In this document: positions 22,856-33,396 of the stretch, piece after piece | Layout of the letters: each line of letters starts with the position of its first letter | Numbering within the stretch: the first letter of the stretch is position 1 | Source: Leptobrachium leishanense | Lineage: Eukaryota > Chordata > Amphibia > Anura > Megophryidae | Direction of reading: 5' to 3' | Assembly (NCBI GenBank): GCA_009667805.1 | Contig: CM019072.1 | Location: 41,112,654-41,176,653 of the forward strand | Length of the DNA: 64,000 nt | Program-made: the position numbers and the translations under genes | The notes under the pieces: generated by a model | What the model was told of the DNA's origin: nothing | Database searches by the model: none | What the model saw: the letters and a program-made list of their open reading frames with translations, nothing else

Positions 22856-23904
22856 TGTAGCGCTCACTCCCGGAGGAGCCGCTGAAATTAAACCTCGGGT
22901 CAGTCTCCCCGCACTAGGGAATAAATATACTCCAGCCCCGTTGTGGATTTTATAAATTATATAGTTTACTAGAGTAAAAGGCATATAATGGATAACACGG
23001 TGTTTGTAGATATATTTACAGTATTTCGTATTTCGAGAAACGCGTAGCGGAAAAAGAAATACGAGGCTTCGTATTTCGGAAAAACATGCGCAGCAGAAAA
23101 GAAAATACAGTGCTTCGCAATTCGAGAAACGCGTATCGGAAAAGAAAATGAGAAACGAATCTTTAACCCCCTTTTCGGAGATATTAGGGAGTGAGTCCCG
23201 CACAGGTTAAGTCCCGGACTGTATGTGTATGTGTGTGTTATGGTACCCGGGTACTATTCAACTGGCCAGTGAATTACTTATAACGATGTCTTCGACTAGT
23301 CAAGTTGGGGCCCTGTGGGTTTTGGAAACAAACAGCAGCGTGCTTTCTTGATTTTATAAACCGGCCTTGGAGGCCTCTCACCCATCCGCTCGATCACCAA
23401 GGCTCCGCTGACCCAGGACGTCTCTCCGCTTAATGCCTGGCTGAGATACTGGCTACTGGATCCGTTGTCTGGCTTTCCTTGCTCCCACCCGGACTTGTCC
23501 AGCTACCCCCTGCTCTCCCATCCAATGGACTTGGGTACTCCTCACTCGGGTCCTCTGCTTGCCTTGATCGCAGCGTGGGTATAGACAGGTCTCTGCAGGG
23601 TCACTGTCCCGATCCCCCAGCACCAGCGAGGTAGCCCCTGCGCTCTGGCCTGGTCACGATCCTCCACAGCTCGGCCTGCTTCCTTCTCCTTTCTGCTCCC
23701 AGCTCACTCTGAGCATGCTTTCCACGAGGCTGGTGATGCCTTTCCTTTCCTACACACCCACTTCCTGTCCTTATGCAAAGCATCATGGAAAAGGCAGTTT
23801 AGTGCCTTGTGTTTGTCCAGCATAACTTTCCATGGTCTCTGTCTCCCTCTGGTGGCCATTGCAAGTAAATGCAGCAGAACAGTCTTTTTAAACACATCGC
23901 TACA
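22856..23904 (-). repeat. 3' LTR (element on minus strand)
   Basis: TGTAGCGCTCACTCCCGGAG to CATCGCTACA. Differs from the other LTR by a few substitutions and small indels, clustered at 22880-23030. Confidence 0.9.
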
Positions 23905-23917
23905 CTCTCCCCCCCTA
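23905..23917 (-). promoter_or_regulatory. Polypurine tract
   Basis: On the minus strand TTTAGGGGGGGAGAG abuts the 3' LTR start TGTAGCG. Confidence 0.8.
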
Positions 23918-24020
23918 AACTCTTGGGTCCTCCCAAGGGCGTGTAACGGGTACATGTGTCGGTCATACATAACATAACAACAGTTGCATTACATTTCTAC
24001 TTAACATTTCTAACTTTAGC

Positions 24021-26638
24021 CTACATATTCAGGGTTGACAACAGGCAGCAATTTTCCTCAATCTCCCCCAAACCCTTAGACACCTTGGCAATTAGAGCTG
24101 ACACTTCTGGAAACCTCCTCCCAGTTGTTACAGCCTCCTCTGTGCTATGTCCTGGTGAATCAAATGTGAGTCTCTGAGGGGGTCGTACTGAACGTTTAGG
24201 TTCAAATATTTGAAGAACCTCTTCAGTCAGGAGAGCTGACTCTACAAGCTCAATTCTCTCATCAACAATCGGAACCAACACTTCCTCGGAATATGAGCCC
24301 TCCAGTGAAGGCATAGAACTGTAATCTATGGATATTTCCTCTAAAACTTCAGGAACTTCCCAGGTCTCAGGTACTGCAGGTGCTCGAATCATAACTGCAG
24401 AGATATCAGACCCTAAATCACTCTCACCCCATTCAGAAACCGGCTTGACGCTCTGGGACTCAGGTGCCCACACCCAGCTCAGACACCAGCCTTCTTCTTC
24501 ACTGTCTTCTTCACTCTCTCTAACGTAACGTAACTGATGAGACCGAATAGTAGGAGTCGGACGGGATATAGGCAGACCAGGCACAGATAATTTGTCTCCA
24601 ATCGGTACTTGTACAGTCTTTCCTGAACGTAGGGCCTTCTCTGTCCCTTCCGTTCTCCTCAGCCTTCTTATTTCTGTAGTGGTTCTCTGTTCCTTGACCC
24701 TCCGTGGACAGGCCGGTCGTGACATCGAGTGTGCCTTCTTAGGAGCAGGATTCTCTTCCGTGACCAGTGGGGTTAAGAGGTGTCTCAACACATCAGCGTT
24801 CATCCCCACTATCATAGAACTTCGATTAGCTCCCGAGGGACGAGGACACACAATTGCCAACGTGTCACATACTCTCGGTTGTCCAGCGATTTCCGAACTG
24901 AATTCTAGCTTCACCTGTATATATCCATCATAGGGAAACTTCTCCATTCCCATACCCCAGATTTCGAGATCCTTCAATTTCTTCAGGGGTATATGCTTCA
25001 GATATTTCTGATAGAAGTCTCGGTAAATCAGCGTTACTTGAGCACCCGAATCTAGAAGAGCCTTAGTATAGACTCCTTCCACTTGAACCGGGATGATGGG
25101 CGAAGGACCTATCAACTTGTCAGGGAACTTTTTCGTAGCAGCAGGAGAGGTAGACCCAGTCTGTTGTACTCTAACCCTTGTCCTCATACGTGGTGACTGC
25201 GGGCATACATTTTCCTCCCGTGACATAGGATCAGACCTCCAGGGAGAGGATCTTCTAGGTCTAGCAGGCACATATAGAGACCCTCCCTGTCTCCTTTCTG
25301 GGCACTGAGCCTTGAAATGACCGAATTCTCTACAGGCAAAACATCTTCCCCACGAGGATGAGGGCACACTTTCTTCCTGTGGCTCATTTGAAAATCCTCT
25401 GTCGGAGACCACAGCAACCGCTGCTGTTCGTATATCTGAGAGAGACTTCAGTATTTCAGTCTGCATTTCTACTACTTTCAAGATTGTCCGGCATAGGTCC
25501 GTGTGTGTCTGTTCCATCTTAACTTGGGCTTCTTGTACTCTCGCGAGAGTCTTTTGTATCTCACCATACACCTGGTTTGACGACTTTTGAGTTATCTCCG
25601 GCTCATATGTCTCTTCCGGATCTTCCTCATCTGATGAACACTCGTTATACTCTATGGGTTGCGCATAGACCTTTTCTCCCCTTCTTCCAAGCTTCTCTTC
25701 CAGAAGGGCTTCTTCCTCCCGAACAACTCGAATCAGTTCTAGGTAATTTAACTCTTTATTACCTTCTCGAGTCCTCAGCTGCAACATCACAGGATCTAAA
25801 GGTAAGGCACCCTTCAATATCTGACGCATTCTAACCTGATCTACTGTAGTGGGTCTGTTCCTTTCTTCAACAGTACTTGGTACAGTATCTTATCCAGGCG
25901 CCTCATGTATTCTGTCATCTTCTCACCCCTTTTCTGGTAAGTATGCTCATATTGGTACATTAGCTCAGCAGCCTTTTCCGTTCGCCCGAAGACTTCCTGT
26001 AATATGTTCAGGTAATCTAGAGCAGTACAGTCTCTCTTACTCAGCTTCAGATTCCTGACAGCCTCTGACGCAGGTCCCTTTAAGCTCTCAGTAATTCTTT
26101 GCTTCTTCTGCGCTTCAGAGACGTCCCACTCATCCAGAGCCTGCATCGCTTGTTCCACCCATTCTTCGAAGGTTTCTTCTCCCGCCGGAGTTGGCAAGTT
26201 TCCTGAAAATTTTTCCAACTTCCGATATCCGAAGCTGATGTAAGAAGGGTGAGCCCTCTGAACCACGAGGTCTCAAATAGCAGCAATGAACTCCGGCCCG
26301 ATCATGGCCAGCGGGCTGGATGCAGGAATGTTCGCTGAATCACCACGTGGCTTACTTGGCTGGATCAGACGAACTTCCACGTCGTCGGTTAGCTGTATAC
26401 TCACGTCCTGAAAACACACAGGAACACCCTTTCTCCACTCAAAAAGAACATACGTGTGAGAAGTCTCTGGGTTCACTTTAATGTCCGCTAGAAACCCCCG
26501 CTGGTCAGGTGCCAACGCTGCCACGGCCAGGCGGATCTGCTCTTCTGCCCAGGTGCCTACAGGAATATCCATTACTACACTCAACTCTAACTGGCCACCC
26601 TGTGCTTTACACCACTCTGCTGCTTCATCTGGATCCAT
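24021..26638 (-). pseudogene. Gag-protease region of the LTR element, disrupted
   Basis: Three open segments in transcript order are 26638-26273, 26266-25841 and 25829-24021. The first (start MDPDEAAEWCKAQGG) resembles the N-terminal domain of PNMA-type or Ty3-like Gag. The second has capsid-like helices (GYRKLEKFSGNLPTPAGEE). The third starts in coiled-coil-like sequence, has one CCHC knuckle (CFACREFGHFKAQC) and a retropepsin-like active site (LLDSGAQVTLIYRDF). A stop near 26273 and a frameshift near 25835 separate the segments. After the protease come about 270 acidic, Pro/Ser-rich residues and a stop 100 bp before the polypurine tract. No polymerase motif follows. Confidence 0.85.
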
Positions 26639-26675
26639 ATTTAACCCTTTAAATGCGGTTTTTCCAGAGACTGAG

Positions 26676-26695
26676 ATCCCGGAAACGAGCCCCCA
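26676..26695 (-). promoter_or_regulatory. tRNA-Pro-like primer-binding site
   Basis: Two bases inside the 5' LTR the minus strand reads TGGGGGCTCG, two extra Ts, then TCCGGGAT. This matches the 18-nt tRNA-Pro primer-binding site used by several vertebrate retroviruses and retroelements, except for a 2-base insertion. Confidence 0.7.
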
Positions 26696-26697
26696 CG

Positions 26698-27739
26698 TGT
26701 AGCGCTCACTCCCGGAGGAGCCGCTGAAAATGAACCTCGGGTCAGTCTCCCCGCACTAGGGAATAAATATACTCCAGCCCCGTTGTGGATTTTATAAATT
26801 ATATAGTTTACTAAGTAAGGCATATAATGGATAACACGGTTTGTAGATATATTTACAGTATTTCGTATTTCGAGAAACGCGTAGCGGAAAAAGAATACGA
26901 GGCTTCGTATTTCGGAAAAACATGCGCAGCAGAAAAGAAAATACAGTGCTTCGCAATTCGAGAAACGCGTATCGGAAAAGAAAATGAGAAACAAATCTTT
27001 AACCCCTTTTCGGAGATTTAGGGAGTGAGTCCCGCACAGGTTAAGTCCCGGACTGTATGTGTATGTGTGTGTTATGGTACCCGGGTACTATTCAACTGGC
27101 CAGTGAATTACTTATAACGATGTCTTCGACTAGTCAAGTTGGGGCCCTGTGGGTTTTGGAAACAAACAGCAGCGTGCTTTCTTGATTTTATAAACCGGCC
27201 TTGGAGGCCTCTCACCCATCCGCTCGATCACCAAGGCTCCGCTGACCCAGGACGTCTCTCCGCTTAATGCCTGGCTGAGATACTGGCTACTGGATCCGTT
27301 GTCTGGCTTTCCTTGCTCCCACCCGGACTTGTCCAGCTACCCCCTGCTCTCCCATCCAATGGACTTGCGGTACTCCTCACTCGGGTCCTCTGCTTGCCTT
27401 GATCGCAGCGTGGGTATAGACAGGTCTCTGCAGGGTCACTGTCCCGATCCCCCAGCACCAGCGAGGTAGCCCCTGCGCTCTGGCCTGGTCACGATCCTCC
27501 ACAGCTCGGCCTGCTTCCTTCTCCTTTCTGCTCCCAGCTCACTCTGAGCATGCTTTCCACGAGGCTGGTGATGCCTTTCCTTTCCTACACACCCACTTCC
27601 TGTCCTTACGCAAAGCATCATGGAAAAGGCAGTTTAGTGCCTTGTGTTTGTCCAGCATAACTTTCCATGGTCTCTGTCTCCCTCTGGTGGCCATTGCAAG
27701 TAAATGCAGCAGAACAGTCTTTTTAAACACATCGCTACA
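26698..27739 (-). repeat. 5' LTR (element on minus strand)
   Basis: Partner of 22856-23904, same ends. Being the upstream LTR for minus-strand transcription it should contain the promoter; no precise TATA assignment made. Confidence 0.9.
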
Positions 27740-27743
27740 CTAC

Positions 27744-28413
27744 GTACAAACAAGAGACTATTATAGGCCAATCAGACTGCTATTACCCATAAAAGATGGC
27801 TAGAACTGAAATGCCAATGGTGTCTTCTCTGCAGAAAAGACACAGCGACCCTTGATAATCATTTTGGTTTACTCAAGCCTTGTCAGGAGGTTATAGTTTA
27901 TTCCTCTTTAGGCAAATTGAGCAACGGGTCCATGTCTGGATTAAACTCTAAACTCACGGAGAATAAGAAAGTTTAAGAGCACTGAGGATGGTTAGTAGCA
28001 TAAGTGGCCTGCACTTTGGTGGATTCCAGCTCAGGTCTAGCACATGTTTAGCTCAATTGTGTCAATAAAGGGAAGAGCATACCAAATCAGACTGCAACCA
28101 CCTACAAATGGCAGCCAGAACTGAAACACCAAGGAGAATGTTGAATGGAGAGTATTTTTAGTTTACGCATTTTACTGAAGATTTCATTGTCGTATTTACA
28201 GTTCTTTGCAACAGTCAGTTAGTGAATAAACCCTTATGGAAAACGGAGGTCGCAGGCCAAGTGGGAATGGTCTATGTTGTAAGTGGAGTTTTTTTTTGTA
28301 GTAAGCACAATTGTAAGTTCTACTTTATCCCATATTGTCATAGAATGCTAATGGGATAGGAACCCAAGTATAATCAGAATTACAATTTAAATCAAGTTCA
28401 GTATCAACTCTAT
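27744..28413. other. mmp2 intron 1, no recognised feature
   Basis: Unique-looking non-coding sequence. Confidence 0.5.
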
Positions 28414-28605
28414 CAGGGTTATTCAGAGAGCCTGAAAAGCAGGAGAATGACTGGAGAATGACTAGAGAATGAAAAATTCTAGGTCAAAATAGCCAAACCA
28501 GAAAAATTCTCCCTTTCATCTCACTTTCCAAATCGGCTATTTTGACCTAGAATTTTTCATTCTCCAGTCATTCTCCTGCTTTTCACCTCTCTCTGAATAA
28601 CCCTG
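28414..28605. mobile_element. Short CAGGGTTATTC MITE, complete (192 bp)
   Basis: CAGGGTTATTCAGAGAG / CTCTCTGAATAACCCTG ends with a TAT duplication (28411-28413, 28606-28608). Nearly palindromic overall: TTCTAGGTCAAAATAGCC against GGCTATTTTGACCTAGAA. Confidence 0.9.
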
Positions 28606-28608
28606 TAT

Positions 28609-29044
28609 ATCATACCCCTTTCTTTTTAAATCTTAGTTACTTTCTCCTTTTTTTTAGTTTTTACCCTTTTATTTTTAAAACTGGCTTTCTTTAATTTCTT
28701 ATTACTCTTTGCCGGGGGTCAAGTCGAGCAGGAACGCATGCGAACTCAGTTCATCCACTACTTTCACAAAGGGAACGACATTCTTTTTTACCCCATACAC
28801 ACTGAGAAGCTTTTATTAGGTTTCAACCATATGATATCTAATTAAATTTGGAAAATCTGAGTTTTGCAGAAAGGCTAACAAGCTTAAAATTGTTTAGAGA
28901 AATGACGCCTTACAGGGGATTATATCTGATAACTTTATATAAATATGTACGGGGCCATTATAAACCATTGTCTGGAAACCTATTCAGGACCATACACAGG
29001 ACACCCATTTAGACTGGATGAAAGGAAATTCTTTCTAAAGTATA
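28609..29044. other. mmp2 intron 1, no recognised feature
   Basis: AT-rich, non-coding. Confidence 0.45.
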
Positions 29045-29048
29045 TTAA

Positions 29049-29739
29049 AGGAACACTCCAGTCTGAAAATCACCCCCCCTTTTTTACATTATATTAAAGC
29101 TATTGCCCTAACTAGTCATTCAGTATATATATATATATATTTTTAATGCAATACTTACCCTAAAAACGACACTTTTCCAACAGCGTTTTTTTTTTTTTTA
29201 CTCACCTTCCTCCTCTTCCGCTCCCGTCGTGGAAACTTGGAACTTGGCTACAGGTTTACGTGCAAAGCGCGCATGCGCGCCTATCACGTAAACCAGCCAA
29301 TCAGCAAATCAGCAGGCTTCCTCCCGGAATCCTGCTCATTCAACCGCACATGCGCGTAGCAGCGCACGTTCACGAGCGGCGAGGTGAGCTGAAGTTCACC
29401 CCGCCTGCTCGTCTAAAAACTCTTTGGCGGAGGAGAAGGAGGAGGAGGCAGCGGCTCCGGCTCCTTCTCCTGCGCGTTCCCGCGACTCTGCTGGAGTGGT
29501 GGGACGTCATCGCGCTTCTAGCGCGATGACGTCCCAGCTTTGCCGAGAGTTCCAAAACGCAGGGACCTTGAAACCCGATCGGCTGATTGACAGCTGGGAG
29601 GGCGGAGTAAAGTCCACCGCTTCTCTCAGCAATATCAGCCGATCGGGAAAAGATAGAAGGCTGGGGGAAAAAATGGGATACTTCAGGCAATATGACCACC
29701 TTAAAAAGCTGAGGTGATCATATTGCCTGGAGAATCCCT
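29049..29739. mobile_element. TTAA-flanked MITE (T2/Kolobok-like), second copy
   Basis: AGGAACACTCCAGTC at the left and TTGCCTGGAGAATCCCT at the right, TTAA on both sides (29045-29048, 29740-29743). It contains sequence related to 19462-19974 (CGCATGCGCG, GCGCGATGACGTC, TAAACCAGCCAATCAG). Confidence 0.75.
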
Positions 29740-30068
29740 TTAAGGGTTACTTTACAGAGAGAACAATAAAGCTGTGGAATTCTCTGCCTGTTGAGGTGGT
29801 TGAGTCAGAGACTGTACAGACTTTTAAACAACAGCTGGATGACTTCCTGCAAAAATAGGATTATAAAATGTAATAGGTGATAATGGCTGCTTGATCCAAG
29901 GAGAAATCTGATGCCATTCTGGGGACAAGAAGGAATTTTTTTCTCTGTATGTTGCATCTTGGCGAGTGCTGGTTTTTTGTCTTCTTTTGGATCAACCACA
30001 GAATGTGATGGGTGAAAGGCTGAACTAGATGGACGCATGTCTTTTATTTGACCTATGTAACTATGTAA
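29740..30068 (+). mobile_element. CR1-like LINE 3' end
   Basis: The plus strand reads AAAGCTGTGGAATTCTCTGC, GATGACTTCCTG, GAAGGAATTTTTTTC, CTTTTGGATCAACCACAG and GGGTGAAAGGCTGAAC, ending CCTATGTAACTATGTAA. Coding end plus 3' UTR, truncated. Confidence 0.8.
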
Positions 30069-31376
30069 GTCGCCAAAAATATGTGATATGTAATACAATT
30101 AGCATTAAGATAACCCAAACCCAGCCTATCTTTATGTTCAAACAATGATATGAAATTTGCATGTGGAACGGCGGGTTGAATGCAGAATGTCAATGGTTAA
30201 TTGAAGTCTTGGAGAGTTCCTGCACTTATTATTTTAGGACTTTGCATCCCTTTTTCACTTTGTTTAGTTAAGCTTGCCCCTTTGCCACCTCTTCATATGT
30301 GTATCCATTTTTAGCATAATGCTATGCTGCTGACTGTAGAATAGTAATGAACCACAAGCTCTGCTCTGTGACTGGGCCCCTTCGAGGAGGTGGAACTCAG
30401 ACAGGCACTAAATGTTCCTTTCATGCAATTCCGATCAGGATGTTGTAACACAAAATTCTCACATTAGATGAAAAGAGGAATCAGAAATCAGTGTGTGACA
30501 TCGTTCGTTCTGTCAATGGAATGCAAAGTCTCAGTCACATTGTTATAGCATAACAGATTGGGTAATGCCATTACACTTAACCCCTTCGTGACAATACTCG
30601 TACAAAGGGGTTAATTCTGCATTATGTCCACCTTAAAGGGACATTACCACTTACATAAGCTGTAACTAGGTTACTTTTGCTTTACAAACAAAACCACATT
30701 ATAAAACACATGCGACTGTTTTTTTTCTTTGAAGTAATTGCATGTGAAAAGGAAAAATAATATTAGGTTTTATCTCCTGTTACCATTTTGTGGATTTTTA
30801 CCATGATGCGACTTTACCAAAATATGTGCAAACATTTTACCTTACTGCTGTGGTTTTTCTTCTACATAATTTAACAGTCAATGCAGTGGAGGAGTGAATG
30901 TTTAGATAAGGCTGCAGGAGGTCTATTGTGATGTCCTGGCTACCTGAGATAAGAGATGGCTTATCGAGATAAGACAGGGAGCTTAAAATACTTCAAATCA
31001 ATCCCCTGGTGAATTCCTTTGAATACATCCCACACAATAGAATGATGTGAGTCGGTGCTTGACTCAGAGACCCCATTCTATGGCCAAAGCCACACAATGA
31101 GGAGCAATAGATATAAAGATACTGGGGGGGGGGGGGTTGAGAAAACCAAATAACACACAATGGATGCACCCAGTGACATATATAGAGTTATTTTATTTTT
31201 TCTCTAAACATACAATCGAAAAGCAAAGAATGTGTACGATACACTAACATAAAATAAACACAATAAGGACATTTGATTTTTTGGTGCTAGTGGCCCTTTA
31301 AAGCTCTCAGAGATTCTGACCATTAAAATCTTAGAGAACGCAGTAAGTCAGCTTGAAACTAAGCATTTACTGGATG
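30069..31376. other. mmp2 intron 1, mostly unique
   Basis: No gene. A minute palindromic element at about 30581-30615 (TTAACCCCTTCGTGAC ... CAAAGGGGTTAA) looks like fused ends of the TTAACCCC family. A poly-G run lies near 31125. Confidence 0.45.
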
Positions 31377-31447
31377 TTCTTGAACCCAGGACATACTTGA
31401 AAACGAGAGAAATCTCAATGTATCCTTCCTGGTAAAATCCTTTATAA
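31377..31447 (+). mobile_element. LINE/SINE tail fragment
   Basis: TTCTTGAACCCAGGACATAC to CTTCCTGGTAAAATCC then TTTATAAATAGATAAAT: the same 3' tail as the LINE at 15540-16135. Confidence 0.75.
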
Positions 31448-31989
31448 ATAGATAAATGTCTTACTAGTACTAGTAGGCCTGTAGCACAGATTGGAAATGC
31501 AGGAAATAACAAATCGTTACTTATTTATAAACTTAATTTAAACTACGCATTTCTAAATGGCAGCTTAATTGCATTATAAATTGTGTTTATTTTTCTCTCG
31601 GTGAAAGACAAAAACAACTTCTTGTTGTGTTCTTTTTCAAAACCACTGGCTAATGAAAGGGTTAAAAACACCCTTTAGAAGCCACGAGGCTATATGTAGA
31701 GATCGCTATCCCTCTACCTTCCTTCATCCCAACTCCTTCCTTTATCCCAGAAACATGAGCAATTTATATAGAGGCACAAAGTTGACCAAAACTTTCTTCT
31801 CAAGGCTCCTTGATCTTGTGATTAGACAGGTCCCAGACAATGAGTCACAGAGTGTTTTATGCAAATAACTAGGAAAATGAAGAAAATATTTATATACTGT
31901 ACCAACAGACCTTGATAATCTCAATGTGGTATAAAAATGGCCTGGGACTCATTATTATTAGCCAACAGTATTCCAGAAGAAGTACTAGT
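31448..31989. other. mmp2 intron 1, no recognised feature
   Basis: Non-coding; nothing identified. Confidence 0.45.
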
Positions 31990-31997
31990 CATATAAG

Positions 31998-32607
31998 CAG
32001 GTCTGGTGCTAGACTATTTTGCACCCTAGGCAAAACCAGTCACTTGCACCCCCCCCCACCAAAAAATTGTTAACTTTTGAAATGTGGGGGGCACACACTA
32101 TGCACGGACACACACACAGTGCATGGGGGCTGCACACAAATGTTCCGTGCCCCTCTTACCCCTCCGCTGTGCCTCTTTCTTTCCTCTGCCCTTTGTGTCC
32201 CTTTCTTTTATTCTTTCGTTATTTCTTCGGTGCCTCTTTCTTCTGCCTTTTCTTTCCTCTGCCTCTTTCTTTCCTCTGCCCTCTTTGCCCCTTTCTTTCT
32301 TTCTTTGGTGCCTCTTTCTATTGCCATTTCTTTCATCTGCCTCTTTTTTTCTTTCTTTCTTTCTCTCTTTCTTCTGTGCCTTTCTCTCTACTGCCTCTTT
32401 TTTTCTTTAATCTGCCTCTGGTGGCGTCCACACGTCATGTGGTGGCACCTGCGCGTCACCATAAGATACCAACGTTCTGCGCCGGTAGCGGGGGTCCGCA
32501 AGCCGACAATGAGGAATGGGTACAATAATGGAACCTGGGTTGGGGCTGGCTGTGCCCCTAGATGGCAGTGCGCCCTAGGCGCTTGCCTAGTGGGAGCACT
32601 GGCCCTG
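31998..32607. mobile_element. Non-autonomous hAT element with pyrimidine-rich array
   Basis: CAGGTCTGGTGCTAGAC at the left and AGTGGGAGCACTGGCCCTG at the right are inverted. A perfect 8-bp duplication CATATAAG flanks them (31990-31997, 32608-32615). Subterminal GCACCCTAGGCAAAACC pairs with GCGCCCTAGGCGCTTGCC. The centre 32155-32420 is TTTCTTTCCTCTGCC-type tandem sequence. Confidence 0.9.
32155..32420. repeat. Pyrimidine-rich tandem repeat
   Basis: Imperfect units of CTCTGCCTCTTTCTTTC lie on one strand. Polypurine/polypyrimidine asymmetry makes all plus-strand frames Phe/Ser/Leu-rich and open; not coding. Confidence 0.85.
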
Positions 32608-32615
32608 CATATAAG

Positions 32616-33389
32616 GCCTAGAACTAATACATCTAGCATAGACAATCATCTCTAGTGGTACTCACTCAGGAGCTCATAATACTCCATGGAGTGTCAGTAC
32701 GAGTGGTGATCCCCAATAAGAAGGGGTACAGTGCACCTAGTGAAGGAAAAAGCTGGATCCAAATACCTGCACAAAATGCGGGTGCTCCAATTGCCCAGGT
32801 TGCCAACCTGATACTATCTTCAAAACTAAGGAAAAGGTAATAAGGCACACCAAGAATTAGGAATAGGCTTGATTCAGGTTGTAGATGCAACTGAAATGTT
32901 GCCTAAATAAAGATATGCCTTCTTTCTGCTAATTTCTGGTGTGCCTGATCGCTTTTCCTTATTTTTGACGTGCGAGTCATGACTATTTAATCTTGCATTG
33001 TTCCAACAAGAGGAACAAGTGTCTCTCTCTGATCCTACTCTCCTGGGGGAAAAAGTAAGGGCATCCATTTAATTTTTTTCACGTTTTAAATAAGAACAGG
33101 TATTGGAGAGAAAAAAAAAATCAATTTTGTTTTCCAGTTTAAAAGATTAAGTTATATAGACATACAACAGAGACATGTTGCAGGGATAAAATAAAAAATA
33201 ATATAGCAAAAAATTGCCAGAAAGGCAGTGATTCTGTCCATAATTTGAGAAAATGCTACATAAATGGTTATAGAGATGAGACTCAGCACACCACTGTCAT
33301 AAAGGTACCATATATATGTTATTCACATTGTGGCTGTCATTGAATTCAAACATGACTGGCTTAGCAAAACTATGATAAAAATAATAATA
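32616..33389. other. mmp2 intron 1, no recognised feature
   Basis: Non-coding; nothing identified. Confidence 0.45.
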
Positions 33390-33396
33390 CTATTAT

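Larger units (their letters stand above)
22856..27739 (-). mobile_element. LTR retrotransposon with gag and protease, no polymerase
   Basis: Two ~1045-bp LTRs (22856-23904 and 26698-27739), each beginning TGTAGCG and ending CGCTACA, enclose 2.8 kb and are flanked by a 4-bp CTAC duplication (22852-22855, 27740-27743). Transcription is on the minus strand: the primer-binding site (26676-26695) follows the right LTR and a polypurine tract (23905-23917) precedes the left LTR. The interior codes for a Gag-like protein, zinc knuckle and aspartic protease. There is no reverse transcriptase, RNase H or integrase, so the copy would depend on a helper. Confidence 0.9.

Noticed and set aside
24021..25829. 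Host gene of 602 codons
   Set aside because: Bounded by LTRs, with zinc knuckle and retropepsin motifs; belongs to the retrotransposon.
32019..32655. Phe/Leu/Ser-rich frames that look like membrane proteins
   Set aside because: Polypyrimidine tract translated; inside a non-coding hAT element.
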